64,000 bases of DNA from Saccharopolyspora dendranthemae (GCF_007829955.1 NZ_VIWX01000004.1:558001-622000); one strand, 5' to 3'; positions 42,950-51,983 are shown, counted from the stretch's first letter. Made by a program: numbers and translations. The notes: generated by a model from the letters alone, not told the origin.

Positions 42950-43972
42950 TCACCGTTCCCGAGTGGATTCGCGGACGATCAGGTGCGGGCGGAACATGCG
43001 GCTGAAGCTGGTCGAGCCGCGCTCGTCCCCGTCGGGGTCGAGCTGGCGCAGGAGTTCGTCCACCGCGGCAGCGGCCATGTCGCGGATGGGCTGGGCCAGG
43101 GTCGTCAGCGCCGGCTGGCAGTAGGCGGCCAGCGGGATGTCGTCGAAGCCGACCACCGAGATGTCGTCCGGGGTGCTCAGCCCGCGCCGCTTGGCCTCGC
43201 CCATCGCCCCCAGCGCCATCACGTCCGACGAGCACAGCACCGCAGTGGGTTCCGGACCGTCGAGCAGCCGGGCCATCGCCTCGGCACCGCCCTCGGCGGA
43301 GAACGAACCGTGAGCGACGAGCTCGGCTGCCGGTTCGACCCCCGCCTCCTCCAGGGCTGCCGCCCAGCCCGCGCGCTTGAGCCGGGAGGGCAGCGCCCGC
43401 GAGGGGCCGCTGACAAAACCGATGCGGTGATGGCCGAGTTCCAGCAGGTGCCGCGCGGCGGTGTGGCCTGCGAGGTGCTCGTCGACGGTGATGTCCGGGA
43501 CGTCGAGGCTCGGCGCACCTCCGTTGACGAACACCATCCGGACGCCGTCGCGACCGAGCTTCTCGTAGTAGCCGCGACTGCGGCGCTCGTCGTTGTCGGG
43601 GTTGGCGATCTCCGGCGACACGAAGATCATGCCCTCGACCCCGCGCGCCTGGAGCATCTGGACGTAGTCCTTCTCGCTCATCGCCGCGCGCGTGTTGCAC
43701 AGCAGCGAGGCGTAACCCGCTTGCGCGGCACGGCTTTCCAGCGCTTCGGCGAAGGCCGGGAAGACCGGGTTGGACAGCTCCGGCACCAGCAGGCCGATCA
43801 CCCCGGTGCGCCGCAGCGCGCCGACGCCTCGGGCGGTGTGCGGCAGCTGGTTGAGCACGTCGAGCACTCGTTGCCGGGTCTCCTCGGCGATGCCCGACTT
43901 GCGGTTGAGCACGCGGCTCACCGTGGACACGCTCACCCCGGCCGCTTCCGCGATCTCGGCCAGACCCGCCAA
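42950..43972 (-). CDS. LacI-family repressor (maltose/alpha-glucoside regulator)
   Basis: 340 residues. The helix-turn-helix LAEIAEAAGVSVSTVSRVLNRKSGIAEETRQRV is canonical, and the periplasmic-binding-like domain contains VPELSNPVFPAF and VVGFDDIPLAAYCQP. TTG43972 is chosen because AAGGAG lies seven bases upstream; no better start precedes it. It is divergent from the sugar ABC operon, and palindromes of the form GCAAA-AA-TTTGC in that gap and upstream of the amylase gene are its likely targets. Confidence 0.9.
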   Translation of the reverse strand: MAGLAEIAEAAGVSVSTVSRVLNRKSGIAEETRQRVLDVLNQLPHTARGVGALRRTGVIGLLVPELSNPVFPAFAEALESRAAQAGYASLLCNTRAAMSEKDYVQMLQARGVEGMIFVSPEIANPDNDERRSRGYYEKLGRDGVRMVFVNGGAPSLDVPDITVDEHLAGHTAARHLLELGHHRIGFVSGPSRALPSRLKRAGWAAALEEAGVEPAAELVAHGSFSAEGGAEAMARLLDGPEPTAVLCSSDVMALGAMGEAKRRGLSTPDDISVVGFDDIPLAAYCQPALTTLAQPIRDMAAAAVDELLRQLDPDGDERGSTSFSRMFRPHLIVRESTRER

Positions 43973-44026
43973 CGCCAGGCTCCTTCCGCTACCGATGTTG
44001 CCGCCGGCCTCGATCCTGCACGCAAC

Positions 44027-44040
44027 CGAAACTATTTGCA
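44027..44040. promoter_or_regulatory. Weaker copy of the LacI-type operator
   Basis: CGAAACTATTTGCA matches CGCAAAAATTTGCA at 11 of 14 positions. It lies between the regulator gene and the importer operon, upstream of the importer promoter. Confidence 0.45.
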
Positions 44041-44091
44041 ATGGTGTTCCGTTGCCGGTTGCCGGACTCTGTCCACTTCTGCTCGAACACC

Positions 44092-44119
44092 TTGACTCAA
44101 CTCACATTCTGGGTATGCA
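44092..44119 (+). promoter_or_regulatory. Candidate promoter of the sugar ABC operon
   Basis: TTGACT (44092-44097) and TATGCA (44114-44119) are separated by 16 bp. The main operator at 44137-44150 starts about 18 bp after the -10 box, so a bound repressor would block the promoter's early transcribed region. Confidence 0.5.
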
Positions 44120-44136
44120 ATCGAACGCCAGTCCGT

Positions 44137-44150
44137 CGCAAAAATTTGCA
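44137..44150. promoter_or_regulatory. LacI-type operator of the sugar ABC operon
   Basis: CGCAAAAATTTGCA, an inverted repeat GCAAA/TTTGC with AA between, 16 bp before the binding-protein ATG. The identical 14-mer occurs at 52023-52036 upstream of the amylase gene. Confidence 0.7.
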
Positions 44151-44165
44151 CATCGGAGGTCCGGA

Positions 44166-45401
44166 ATGAGCCCCAAGGCCACGGTCACTGCCGTCATGGG
44201 CCTGGTCGGCGCCCTCACCCTCGCCGGGTGCGGCGGTACGAGCGGCGACCCGAACCAAGTCGTGTACTGGGACACCAGCGGATCGGCGGAGAGCGCCGTG
44301 TTCAGCGAGGTCGCGCAGGAGTGCGGACGCACCGGGGGTTACCGGGTGCAGGTCGAGTCGGTGGCCTTCGACCAGGCGCTGAACAACTACAAGACCGCGG
44401 CGCAAGGCGGCCAGGGCCCCGACGTGCTGCGCGCCGACGTCGGCTGGGTCTCGCAACTCGCGCAGGCCGGTCTCATCCAGGACCTCTCCGGGACGCCGCT
44501 GGTCACCGACACCGCCGACTTCCTGCCGAACACGCTGGAATCGACGAAGTTCGAGGGCCGGACCTACGCCGTGCCGCAGGTGACCGACGCGCTCGCGCTG
44601 TTCTACAACAAGCGCAAGCTCGACGCCGCCGGGGTGACACCGCCGCAGAACTGGGACGAGCTCAAGGCCATCGCGCCGAAGCTGGGCGGCGAGAACGCGC
44701 TGTTCCTCAACAACGACGAGTACTACGCGCTGCCGTTCATCTACGCCCACGGCGGTGACCTGGTGGACCCGGCCACGAAGACGATCACGGTCAACTCCCC
44801 CGAGACCGCGAGCGGCGTGCAGGTCGCCAAGGATCTGCTCGACGCGAAGGCCGCCCGCACCTCGCTGGACCAGCCCAACTCCTACACCAGCATGAAAACG
44901 GCCTTCACCACCGGCGAGACCGCCATGGTGATCGACGGACCTTGGGCGGTCTCGGAGTTCACCGCGTCCCAGGAATTCGCCGACCCGGCCAACCTCGGCA
45001 TCGCGCCGGTCCCCGGCTCGGCCACCCCGTCGCCGGTCGGCGGGCACGACTACGTGATCCGGCAGGGCAGCGACGCCACCGAGGCTTCGCAGAAGTTCCT
45101 CGCCTGCATGAGCAGCACCGCCAACCAGGCGAAGGTCGCCGCGGAGCTGGGCCTGCTGCCCACCCGCACGTCGGCCTACGACGACCCCGCGGTGACCGCG
45201 AACCCGATCGTCACGGCGTTCCGCCCGCTGGCGGCCTCCACCCACCCGCGCGCCTGGATCCCGCAGAACAGCGAGCTGCTCGAACCGCTGCAGACCGCCT
45301 ACGGCGACGTCCTGTCGGGTCGCAAGCAGACCAAGCCCGCGCTCGACGAGCTGGCGCAGACCTACCAGTCCACGATCCTCACCGACTACGCGAAGCGCTG
45401 A
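44166..45401 (+). CDS. Sugar ABC transporter substrate-binding lipoprotein (maltose type)
   Basis: 411 residues. A lipoprotein signal ends in TLAGCGG. The mature part has the family-1 binding-protein pattern (VVYWDTSGSAESAVF, GPDVLRADVGWVSQLAQAGLIQDL, GRTYAVPQVTDALALFYNKRKLDAAGV, ETAMVIDGPWAVSEF). Maltose/maltodextrin is the likely ligand given the adjacent alpha-glucosidase and co-regulated amylase. CGGAGG precedes ATG44166. First gene of a three-gene operon. Confidence 0.92.
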   Translation: MSPKATVTAVMGLVGALTLAGCGGTSGDPNQVVYWDTSGSAESAVFSEVAQECGRTGGYRVQVESVAFDQALNNYKTAAQGGQGPDVLRADVGWVSQLAQAGLIQDLSGTPLVTDTADFLPNTLESTKFEGRTYAVPQVTDALALFYNKRKLDAAGVTPPQNWDELKAIAPKLGGENALFLNNDEYYALPFIYAHGGDLVDPATKTITVNSPETASGVQVAKDLLDAKAARTSLDQPNSYTSMKTAFTTGETAMVIDGPWAVSEFTASQEFADPANLGIAPVPGSATPSPVGGHDYVIRQGSDATEASQKFLACMSSTANQAKVAAELGLLPTRTSAYDDPAVTANPIVTAFRPLAASTHPRAWIPQNSELLEPLQTAYGDVLSGRKQTKPALDELAQTYQSTILTDYAKR

Positions 45402-45403
45402 CC

Positions 45404-46321
45404 ATGCGGAACTTCCTCGCCCGGTACTGGTTCGGCTACGCGATGGTGCTGCCGGTCGTCGCGGTCCTCGCGCTGCTGGTCGTGCTGCCGCTGCTGCAGG
45501 GCGTGTACTTCGGGTTCACCGACATCAACGACACCAACATCGCCAACCCCGTCCTGGACCGCGAAGCCCGGTACGAGTTCGTGGGAGGGGACAACTACCT
45601 CAACGTGCTGTCCGGATCGGCGGCCTTCGGCTCGTTCTGGGCGACGCTGGTGCGCACCGTGATCTGGACCTTCGCGTGCGTGGCCTGCCACTACGGCATC
45701 GGGCTCGGCCTCGCGATGCTGCTCAACCGGCGGATGCGGGGACGCGGGCTCTACCGGGTGCTGCTGATCCTGCCGTGGGCGGTTCCGGTGTTCATCAGCG
45801 CGTTCGCGTGGCGGTACCTGCTCAACGCCGACTACGGACTCGTCAACTGGGTCCTGGAAACGCTCGGCCTGCCGGGGCAGGTGTGGCTCGGGCAGTCGAA
45901 CTTGGCGCTGCTGTCGGTGATCGTGGTCAACGTGTGGCTGGGCGTGCCGTTCATGATGGTCGCCCTGCTCGGCGGGCTGCAGGCCATCCCGTCCGATCTC
46001 CACGAGGCCGCTGAGATGGACGGCGCGACGCCCTGGCAGCGGTTCGTCAACGTGACTCTGCCGGGACTGCGGCCGGTGTCGAGCAGCGTCGTGCTGCTCG
46101 GGGTGATCTGGACGTTCAACATGTTCCCGGTCATCTACCTGATCACCGGCAACAACCCGCACACCCGAATCCTCGTGACCTACGCCTTCGAGCGGTTCTT
46201 CTCCGGCGCCACCAGGGATTACGCGATCGCCTCCACCTACGGCGTGCTGATCCTGTCGGTGCTGCTGGTCTTCGCCGCGATCTACCGCCGCGCGATGGCG
46301 CGGCAGGGAGAGGTGCTGTGA
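45404..46321 (+). CDS. Sugar ABC transporter permease (MalF-like)
   Basis: 305 residues with six membrane helices and the cytoplasmic EAA loop HEAAEMDGATPWQRFVNVTLPGLRP that docks the ATPase. It begins two bases after the binding-protein stop. The hydrophilic loop after helix 1 (DINDTNIANPVLDREARYEFVGGDNY) is typical for MalF-type subunits of actinomycetes. Confidence 0.92.
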   Translation: MRNFLARYWFGYAMVLPVVAVLALLVVLPLLQGVYFGFTDINDTNIANPVLDREARYEFVGGDNYLNVLSGSAAFGSFWATLVRTVIWTFACVACHYGIGLGLAMLLNRRMRGRGLYRVLLILPWAVPVFISAFAWRYLLNADYGLVNWVLETLGLPGQVWLGQSNLALLSVIVVNVWLGVPFMMVALLGGLQAIPSDLHEAAEMDGATPWQRFVNVTLPGLRPVSSSVVLLGVIWTFNMFPVIYLITGNNPHTRILVTYAFERFFSGATRDYAIASTYGVLILSVLLVFAAIYRRAMARQGEVL

Positions 46322-47217
46322 TGAGCATCGACGCAGCGTCCTTGCGGGCGTCCTCGGCCGCCGCCCAGCCGCGCGGCCGGGGCCGGCGCTCGACCCTGGC
46401 GAGCATCGGCCTGCACGGCGCGCTGGTGGCGGCGTCGCTGATCGCGGTGTTCCCGGTGTTCTGGGTCGTGGTGGTGTCGTTCAAGCCGGACGCCAAGGCG
46501 GTCGAGGCGACCCCGTCGCTGTTCAACGACTCCAGCCTGGACAACTACGCGGACGTGCTCAGCGGCGCGAAGGGCTCATTCCTCGCGTGGTTCGGCAACT
46601 CCGTGCTGATCGCGGCCCTGACCACCGTGCTCGGCGTGCTGCTGGCGGCGACGACCGCCTACGCGCTGAGCCGGTTCCGGTTCCCCGGCAGGCACTGGCT
46701 GCTGCTGTCGTTCCTGGTCGTGCAGATGTTCCCGTTCGCGGTGCTGATCGTGCCGCTGTACAACATCCTGCTCAACCTGGGGTTGCAGGGCAGCTCGCTC
46801 GGGCTGGTGCTGGTCTACTGCAGCACCGCGATTCCGTTCTGCACCTTCATGCTCAAGGGCTACTTCGACGGCATCCCGGCCGACATCGACGAGGCCGGGC
46901 GGGTCGACGGGCTCTCGCCGCTCGGCGTGTTCTGGCGGCTGGTGCTGCCGCTGGCCCGCCCGGGGCTGGCGGTGACCGGCTTCTACTCGTTCATCGTGGC
47001 CTGGAGCGAGGTCGCCTTCGCCTCGGCGTTCCTGTCAGCGGCCGACGAGTCCAAGACGCTCGCGGTGGGCCTGCAGGTCTTCGTCCAGCAGAACCGGGCG
47101 GAATGGGGTCATCTCGCGGCGGCGTCGGTCCTGGTGGCGGTTCCCGCGGTGATCGTCTTCTACGCGGTGCAGCGCTTCCTCGTCTCAGGGCTGTCGGCGG
47201 GCAGCGTCAAGGGCTGA
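46321..47217 (+). CDS. Sugar ABC transporter permease (MalG-like)
   Basis: 298 residues with six membrane helices and EAA loop DIDEAGRVDGLSPLGVFWRLVLPLARP. ATG46321 overlaps the previous stop by one base; GGGAGAGG lies seven bases upstream, while GTG46318 would be too near. No ATPase gene follows, so the importer presumably uses a shared MsiK-type ATPase encoded elsewhere, as in streptomycetes. The stop codon lies inside the terminator hairpin. Confidence 0.92.
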   Translation: MSIDAASLRASSAAAQPRGRGRRSTLASIGLHGALVAASLIAVFPVFWVVVVSFKPDAKAVEATPSLFNDSSLDNYADVLSGAKGSFLAWFGNSVLIAALTTVLGVLLAATTAYALSRFRFPGRHWLLLSFLVVQMFPFAVLIVPLYNILLNLGLQGSSLGLVLVYCSTAIPFCTFMLKGYFDGIPADIDEAGRVDGLSPLGVFWRLVLPLARPGLAVTGFYSFIVAWSEVAFASAFLSAADESKTLAVGLQVFVQQNRAEWGHLAAASVLVAVPAVIVFYAVQRFLVSGLSAGSVKG

Positions 47218-47243
47218 TTCGAATTTCGCGCGAAGTTCGAATC
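47216..47243 (+). terminator. Terminator of the sugar ABC operon
   Basis: GATTCGAATTTCG and CGAAGTTCGAATC pair with one mismatch. The left arm begins within the TGA stop of the last permease gene. Confidence 0.65.
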
Positions 47244-47302
47244 CTCCCCACGCCGGGCGCGAAGGCGGTCGGCGTGCGCCGAACACCACTACGCTGGTGG
47301 GC

Positions 47303-48196
47303 ATGGAGGGATTCAGGGTCGACCGGCCGATGGTTCTCGACGGCGGGCTGGCCACGGAGCTGGAGGCGATGGGGCACGAACTCGCCGACGCGCTGTGGTC
47401 GGCGCGCCTGCTGGCCGACGCCCCTGAGGAGATCGTCGCCGCGCACGCCGCCTTCTACCGAGCGGGCGCGGACATCGCCACCACCGCCAGCTACCAGGCG
47501 TCCTTCGAGCGATTCGCCGAGCGCGGCCTCGACCGCGCCGGAGCGGAGCGGTTGCTGCGCCGCAGCGTCGAACTGGCCCGGCTCGCGGGTGAGGTCGAGC
47601 CGGGCGAGCACCGCTGGGTCGCCGCCTCCATCGGCCCCTACGGCGCGACGCTCGCCGACGGTTCCGAGTACCGCGGCGACTACGGCCTGAGCAAGCAGGA
47701 GCTGCGCGAGTTCCACCTGCCGCGCCTGGAGGTGCTGGCCGACGCGGCGCCGGACGTCCTCGCGCTGGAGACCATCCCCGACGTCGACGAAGCCGAAGTC
47801 CTGGTGGAAGCCGTGGCCGGCCTGGGGGTCCCGGCCTGGCTGTCGTTCACCGTCGACGGCGACCGCACTCGTGCGGGGCAGCCGCTCTCCGAGGCCTTCG
47901 CGCTGGCCGAGTCCGACGCCATCAGCGCGATCGGCATCAACTGCTCGACACCGGAGGACGTCCTCCCGGCACTCGAAACCGCCCGCGCGGCAACGGCCAA
48001 GCCGCTGGTGGCCTACCCGAACAGCGGCGAGGACTGGGATTCCGAGCACCACGCCTGGACCGGCGATCCCCGCCTGTCCCCGCGTCAGGCCCGCCGCTGG
48101 CGCGAAGCCGGCGCCACCCTCGTCGGCGGCTGCTGCCGAGTTCGCCCCGAAGACATCACCGCGGTGGCGGAAGCCCTCCTCGACCCGGAGAGCTGA
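47303..48196 (+). CDS. mmuM: Homocysteine S-methyltransferase
   Basis: 297 residues. VLDGGLATELEAMG at the N-terminus, IGINCSTPEDV and the C-terminal VGGCCRVRPEDI (the Cys pair) give the three zinc-binding cysteines. It transfers methyl from S-methylmethionine (or SAM) to homocysteine. ATG47303 has no Shine-Dalgarno, but TACGCT ends seven bases upstream, consistent with a leaderless mRNA; GTG47297 is an alternative. Confidence 0.92.
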   Translation: MEGFRVDRPMVLDGGLATELEAMGHELADALWSARLLADAPEEIVAAHAAFYRAGADIATTASYQASFERFAERGLDRAGAERLLRRSVELARLAGEVEPGEHRWVAASIGPYGATLADGSEYRGDYGLSKQELREFHLPRLEVLADAAPDVLALETIPDVDEAEVLVEAVAGLGVPAWLSFTVDGDRTRAGQPLSEAFALAESDAISAIGINCSTPEDVLPALETARAATAKPLVAYPNSGEDWDSEHHAWTGDPRLSPRQARRWREAGATLVGGCCRVRPEDITAVAEALLDPES

Positions 48197-48282
48197 CCGC
48201 CGGGGTGCTCCGCGAGAACGTCGGCGCGGTGGCGCGTTCCCGCATGATCGCGATCCGACCCGACGGGTCCCGGCTTGCCTCG

Positions 48283-48303
48283 ATCTATCGTTTTTCGATA
48301 GAT
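48283..48303. promoter_or_regulatory. Palindromic operator of the DUF2975/HTH operon
   Basis: ATCTATCG and CGATAGAT are perfect 8-bp arms around TTTTT, 30 bp before the DUF2975 ATG. The HTH protein of the pair is the likely ligand. Confidence 0.5.
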
Positions 48304-48333
48304 TCTCATCGTGGTTCGATCGAAGGAGTGGCG

Positions 48334-48831
48334 ATGAGGAAGTCGGCGGTGCTCGCGCTGCGAGTCGTGCTCGTGGTGCTGCTGGCCGGGTCGCTGTTCG
48401 TGCAGGCGGTGATGGTGCCGCTGCTCAACGCCGATCTGGAGGAGCTGAACGCGCAGCACGCCTACCTGCGGGTGCCGCTGCTGCTGATCGTCGTGCTCGG
48501 ACTGGTGGCCTGCCAGGTCGTGGTCGTCTGCGTGTGGCGGCTCGTCACGATGGTCCGGCGCGGAACCGTGTTCTCCCACGCGGCTTTCCGCTACGTGCAC
48601 GTCATCATCGGTGCGATCGTGGCCGCGGCGCTCGACGTCTTCGCCCTCGCCTGCCTGCTGGCGCCCGGTGAGGCCGTCGCGCCGGGCGTCGTGCTGCTGA
48701 TCTGCGGCGTGGTCGTGGCGATCCTGGGGGTCGCGCTGGTCGTGCTGGTGCTGCGCGTGCTGCTGGCGCAGGCGGTCGACCGCGACGTGCAGGCGACGCG
48801 GATGCAGGCCGAGCTGGACGAGGTGATCTGA
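48334..48831 (+). CDS. DUF2975 four-helix membrane protein
   Basis: 165 residues with four membrane helices. DUF2975 proteins are usually paired with a small YozG-like XRE regulator encoded directly downstream, as here. AAGGAG precedes ATG48334. Their function is unknown; the pair may sense a membrane signal. Confidence 0.82.
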   Translation: MRKSAVLALRVVLVVLLAGSLFVQAVMVPLLNADLEELNAQHAYLRVPLLLIVVLGLVACQVVVVCVWRLVTMVRRGTVFSHAAFRYVHVIIGAIVAAALDVFALACLLAPGEAVAPGVVLLICGVVVAILGVALVVLVLRVLLAQAVDRDVQATRMQAELDEVI

Positions 48832-49050
48832 GTGCCGATCGCGGTCGACATCGACGTCATGCTGGCCAAGCGCAAGATGTCGGTCGGCGAGCTCGCCGAG
48901 CGCGTCGGCATCACCCCGGCGAACCTCGCGGTCCTGAAGAACGGCCGAGCCAAGGCCGTCCGCTTCACCACCCTCGACGCCCTCTGCCAGGTCCTCGACT
49001 GCACCCCGGGAGACCTCCTCCGCTGGGAGCCCGACGACGACGCCCGCTGA
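48832..49050 (+). CDS. YozG-like XRE helix-turn-helix regulator
   Basis: 72 residues. SVGELAERVGITPANLAVLKNGRAKAVRFTTLDALCQVLDCTPGDLLRW is the full HTH_26 pattern seen in partners of DUF2975 proteins. GTG48832 follows the upstream stop with no gap. It probably binds the palindrome at 48283-48303. Confidence 0.88.
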   Translation: MPIAVDIDVMLAKRKMSVGELAERVGITPANLAVLKNGRAKAVRFTTLDALCQVLDCTPGDLLRWEPDDDAR

Positions 49051-49131
49051 AGCACCCCAACGAGAACCAGCTGGTCCGGCCGAAAACCGGTGGTGCGCGA
49101 GGTCGGATGATCGCGCTCGTCACCCGGGCAC

Positions 49132-49159
49132 GGGGTGGGGACGTCGGCGCCCCCACCCC
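49132..49159. terminator. Hairpin between convergent genes
   Basis: GGGGTGGGG (49132-49140) and CCCCACCCC (49151-49159) around a 10-nt loop. Confidence 0.6.
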
Positions 49160-49166
49160 ACCGGGT

Positions 49167-50342
49167 TCAGCCGTGCAGGACCGACGTGGGGATCGCGTAG
49201 CCGCGGACTCGCTGCGGGTGGTCTCCGACGGGGATGCGGGCCGCCTCCTTCGTGCCGTTGAAGTCGACCACCGAGATGTCATCGCTGTCGCTGTTGGACA
49301 GGAAGCAGTACTGGCCGTTCGGGCTGGTCGCGGCCCAGTACGGCTTCTTGCCGACCGGCACGATGGCGTCGGTGGTCAGCGACGGGACCGAGACGATGGC
49401 CGCGTAGTCCGAGATCGTGCCCGCGTCGCAGAGCTTGGTGCCGTCGGCGTTGGCGCTGAGGCCGTGGTGCGCGGAGTCCAGCGGGTAGTCCTCGCGCTTC
49501 ATCTGCTGCGCGTCCTCGGACAGCGGCAGGTGCACGGTGCGGGTGACCCGCTTCTCCTCGAGGCTGTACTCGACGAAGCCGTTGTGGAACGACAGCTGCG
49601 CGTACATCGTCTTGCCGTCGGGGGTCACCAGGAACGGGCGGATGCCGACGCCGAAGTCGATGGTGTCCCGGACCTGCTGCGTCGCTGCGTCCACGATGGT
49701 CAGCTGCCGCTTGCCCTTGAGCCCGTCCAGCGCCGGGTCGTCGGGCATGACCACGCGGCCGATGGTGGCGTTGTACAGGGTCTTCCCGTCGGCGGAGTAG
49801 CGGTTCTCGTGCGGGAAGTCGCCGGTCGGGAAGCTCCCGGTGACCGAGCCGTCAGCGGGGTCGAGCAGCTGCACGACGTTGGCGGTGGTCGCCGAGACCG
49901 CCAGTTCGGTGCCGTCCGGGGACAGCGCCATGTGGTCGGACCGGTAGCCCTCGACGGGAGTGCGCCAGACCTGCTCGCCGGTGGTGATCTCGTAGGCGGC
50001 CACGTCGCCGAGACTCGGCCGCGAGACGTACATGGTCTTGCCGTCCGGGGAAACCGCGATGTCGTCGACCAGCTGGTCGTGGCCCTCGCCCGCGGTTTCG
50101 CGGATGATCAGCATGGCCGCGCGCTGGTCCGGGGTCATCTCGCGCAGCCGCTGGTCGAGGTCCGGGACCACGTCGATGCGCTGGTACTTGTCGAAGTCGG
50201 CGGCGTCGAGCAGGTCGACGGTGCCGTCCCAGTTGTTGCCGACGAACATCACGTCGCGCCGCTCATCCGCGGTCGCGGAGGCCGGTACCGCCGCGAGCGC
50301 GATGAGCGCTGCCGCGCCGATCGCCCAAATCCTGTGTCGCAT
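49167..50342 (-). CDS. Secreted YVTN/YncE-like beta-propeller protein
   Basis: 391 residues. A signal peptide (IWAIGAAALIALAAVPASA) precedes repeated beta-propeller blades, recognisable by VSPDGKTMYVSRPS, LSPDGTELAVSATTAN, YSADGKTLYNAT, VTPDGKTMYAQLS and TSPNGQYCFLSNSDSDDISVVD. Such proteins bind ligands or partner proteins outside the membrane; the role here is unknown. ATG50342. Confidence 0.82.
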   Translation of the reverse strand: MRHRIWAIGAAALIALAAVPASATADERRDVMFVGNNWDGTVDLLDAADFDKYQRIDVVPDLDQRLREMTPDQRAAMLIIRETAGEGHDQLVDDIAVSPDGKTMYVSRPSLGDVAAYEITTGEQVWRTPVEGYRSDHMALSPDGTELAVSATTANVVQLLDPADGSVTGSFPTGDFPHENRYSADGKTLYNATIGRVVMPDDPALDGLKGKRQLTIVDAATQQVRDTIDFGVGIRPFLVTPDGKTMYAQLSFHNGFVEYSLEEKRVTRTVHLPLSEDAQQMKREDYPLDSAHHGLSANADGTKLCDAGTISDYAAIVSVPSLTTDAIVPVGKKPYWAATSPNGQYCFLSNSDSDDISVVDFNGTKEAARIPVGDHPQRVRGYAIPTSVLHG

Positions 50343-50404
50343 CCGAATCGCCCTTCCTGCCCACGTGGGATCAATCCCCCAACGAACATGAGATCAATTC
50401 GGAT

Positions 50405-50460
50405 ATGCCCGGCGCGCAGGAGTTCGGCACATGCGTCCGAACAGCCCACGCGCCGGGCAT
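50405..50460. terminator. Terminator after the amylase gene
   Basis: ATGCCCGGCGCG (50405-50416) and CGCGCCGGGCAT (50449-50460) with inner GTTCGG/CCGAAC pairing, 3 bp past the amylase stop. Confidence 0.8.
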
Positions 50461-50463
50461 CGG

Positions 50464-51912
50464 TCAGCCGAGCTTCGCTCCGGCGTGCAGTGCGAGACCG
50501 GAGTTCGCGGCCACCGTCGCGGTGAACTTCCCGTCGTCGCCGACCTCGACCGTCTGGCCGGTGCAAGAACCGTCCGAGACCTCACCGGACATCACGTCGC
50601 AGTAGCTGCCCGCGGGCAACGAGGTCTGGAAGGTCTGGGAGAGCTCGCCGCCTTCGCGGTTGATCGCCACGAATCCCTTGTCCTCACGGCCGAACGCGAT
50701 CTGACCGCCGCCGTTGTCCCACCAGTCGGTGAGCTGCGCGCCACCGACCGCGCCGTGGAACCCGGTCATCCCGGCGATGATCGGACGCCGGTGCTCGCAC
50801 ACCCACGCCTGGTCGTCGCAGCTGGCGGGCTTGGTCATGCCGTCGGCCTCGGCGGGCGGGCCCGCATCGGCGTCGTCGAAGGCGAAACCGGAGATCAGCT
50901 GCGGCGTGCCGTAGGGGAAGGCGAGCTCGAAGGCCACTCCCAGGTCGTAGGCCGCGCCGTCCTTGTAGGTCAGCGTCGGCGCACTGCGCTGGGTGTCGTG
51001 GTTGTCGATGAACACCACGGCCTGCTCGCTGGGCAGCGTCATCGAATCGCCCAGCTTCGACAGCTGCGCGAGCGAGCCGTTCTTGAAGGCGTCGCTGACC
51101 TTGCCGTGGTAGGCGAACTCGGTGACGTCACCGTTGCCGGTGTACTCCCCCGCCGTCGTGGTGGAGTCGGCGATGACCTCCTGGAACACGTAGGGCTTCT
51201 GCCCGGTTCCGGGAACGGTGTTGAGACCGCCGAAGATCGCACCCACGTCCTCCGGCGGCATGTGCTTCACGCCGTCGACCCGGAACCCGGACACGCCCAG
51301 GCTGATCAGGTCGTTGAGGTAACCGATCTCGGACTGGCGGACCCAGTCGCTCTCGGTCTTGAGGTCGGAGAGCCCGACGAGCTCGCAGTTGCGGACCTCC
51401 CACTTGTCCTCGTAGTTGGCGATGTCCCTGCGGCACTCGTGGAAATCCGCGTCGGAATAGGTGCCCGGGTAGTCGTACTTGGTGAACTCCGAGCCCGCGC
51501 TGCCCGGGTGGTCGCCGTCCGAACCCGCCATGTGGTTGACCACTGCGTCGACGTAGATCTGCACGCCGGCGTCGTTGCAGGTCTTGACCATGCCGGCGAA
51601 CTGCTCGCGGTTCCCGCGCCGGGTTTCGAGCTGGTAGCTGACCGGCTGGTAGTCCTGGTACCAGGGGTAACCGGCCTCGGGCAGCACCACGTGCTCCTGC
51701 GGCGGCGACACCTGGACGGCACCGAAGCCCTTCGGCCCCAGGAAGCTGGTGCACTCGCTCGCGACCGAGTCCCAGGACCACTCGAACATCTGGATGATCG
51801 GTCCGGCCACCGGTGCGGTGGCCGGAGTCGGAGCGCGGTCCTGGCCGAACGCGGCGGGCACCAGGGAGGCACCGACCACCGCCGTGGCCAGCGCTAGCAC
51901 CGGTAATCGCAT
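50464..51912 (-). CDS. Secreted alpha-amylase (GH13)
   Basis: 482 residues. A signal peptide (LPVLALATAVVGASLVPAAFG) leads the mature enzyme. Catalytic regions are DAVVNHMAG, GFRVDGVKHM (nucleophile Asp), FQEVIADS (acid Glu) and FIDNHDTQR. The layout, including WSWDSVASECTSFLGPKGFGAVQVSPPQEH, is that of streptomycete/animal-type alpha-amylases. ATG51912 has GAAGGAG upstream. A maltose-type operator lies upstream at 52023-52036. It starts starch breakdown for the importer at 44166-47217. Confidence 0.94.
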   Translation of the reverse strand: MRLPVLALATAVVGASLVPAAFGQDRAPTPATAPVAGPIIQMFEWSWDSVASECTSFLGPKGFGAVQVSPPQEHVVLPEAGYPWYQDYQPVSYQLETRRGNREQFAGMVKTCNDAGVQIYVDAVVNHMAGSDGDHPGSAGSEFTKYDYPGTYSDADFHECRRDIANYEDKWEVRNCELVGLSDLKTESDWVRQSEIGYLNDLISLGVSGFRVDGVKHMPPEDVGAIFGGLNTVPGTGQKPYVFQEVIADSTTTAGEYTGNGDVTEFAYHGKVSDAFKNGSLAQLSKLGDSMTLPSEQAVVFIDNHDTQRSAPTLTYKDGAAYDLGVAFELAFPYGTPQLISGFAFDDADAGPPAEADGMTKPASCDDQAWVCEHRRPIIAGMTGFHGAVGGAQLTDWWDNGGGQIAFGREDKGFVAINREGGELSQTFQTSLPAGSYCDVMSGEVSDGSCTGQTVEVGDDGKFTATVAANSGLALHAGAKLG

Positions 51913-51954
51913 GACATTCTCCTTCGCATCGCCTGCGATGAGCGAACGCCTACG

Positions 51955-51983
51955 ATCACATTTTCTTGCGCCCGTTAAGTCAA
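51955..51983 (-). promoter_or_regulatory. Candidate amylase promoter
   Basis: On the minus strand TTGACT (51978-51983) and TGTGAT (51955-51960) are 17 bp apart. The importer operon uses the same TTGACT -35 sequence. Confidence 0.45.

Noticed and set aside
47216..47250. tRNA-like T-arm sequence GTTCGAATCC
   Set aside because: The bases belong to a symmetric terminator hairpin and no acceptor, D or anticodon arms can be drawn around it. No tRNA or rRNA gene was seen in the window.
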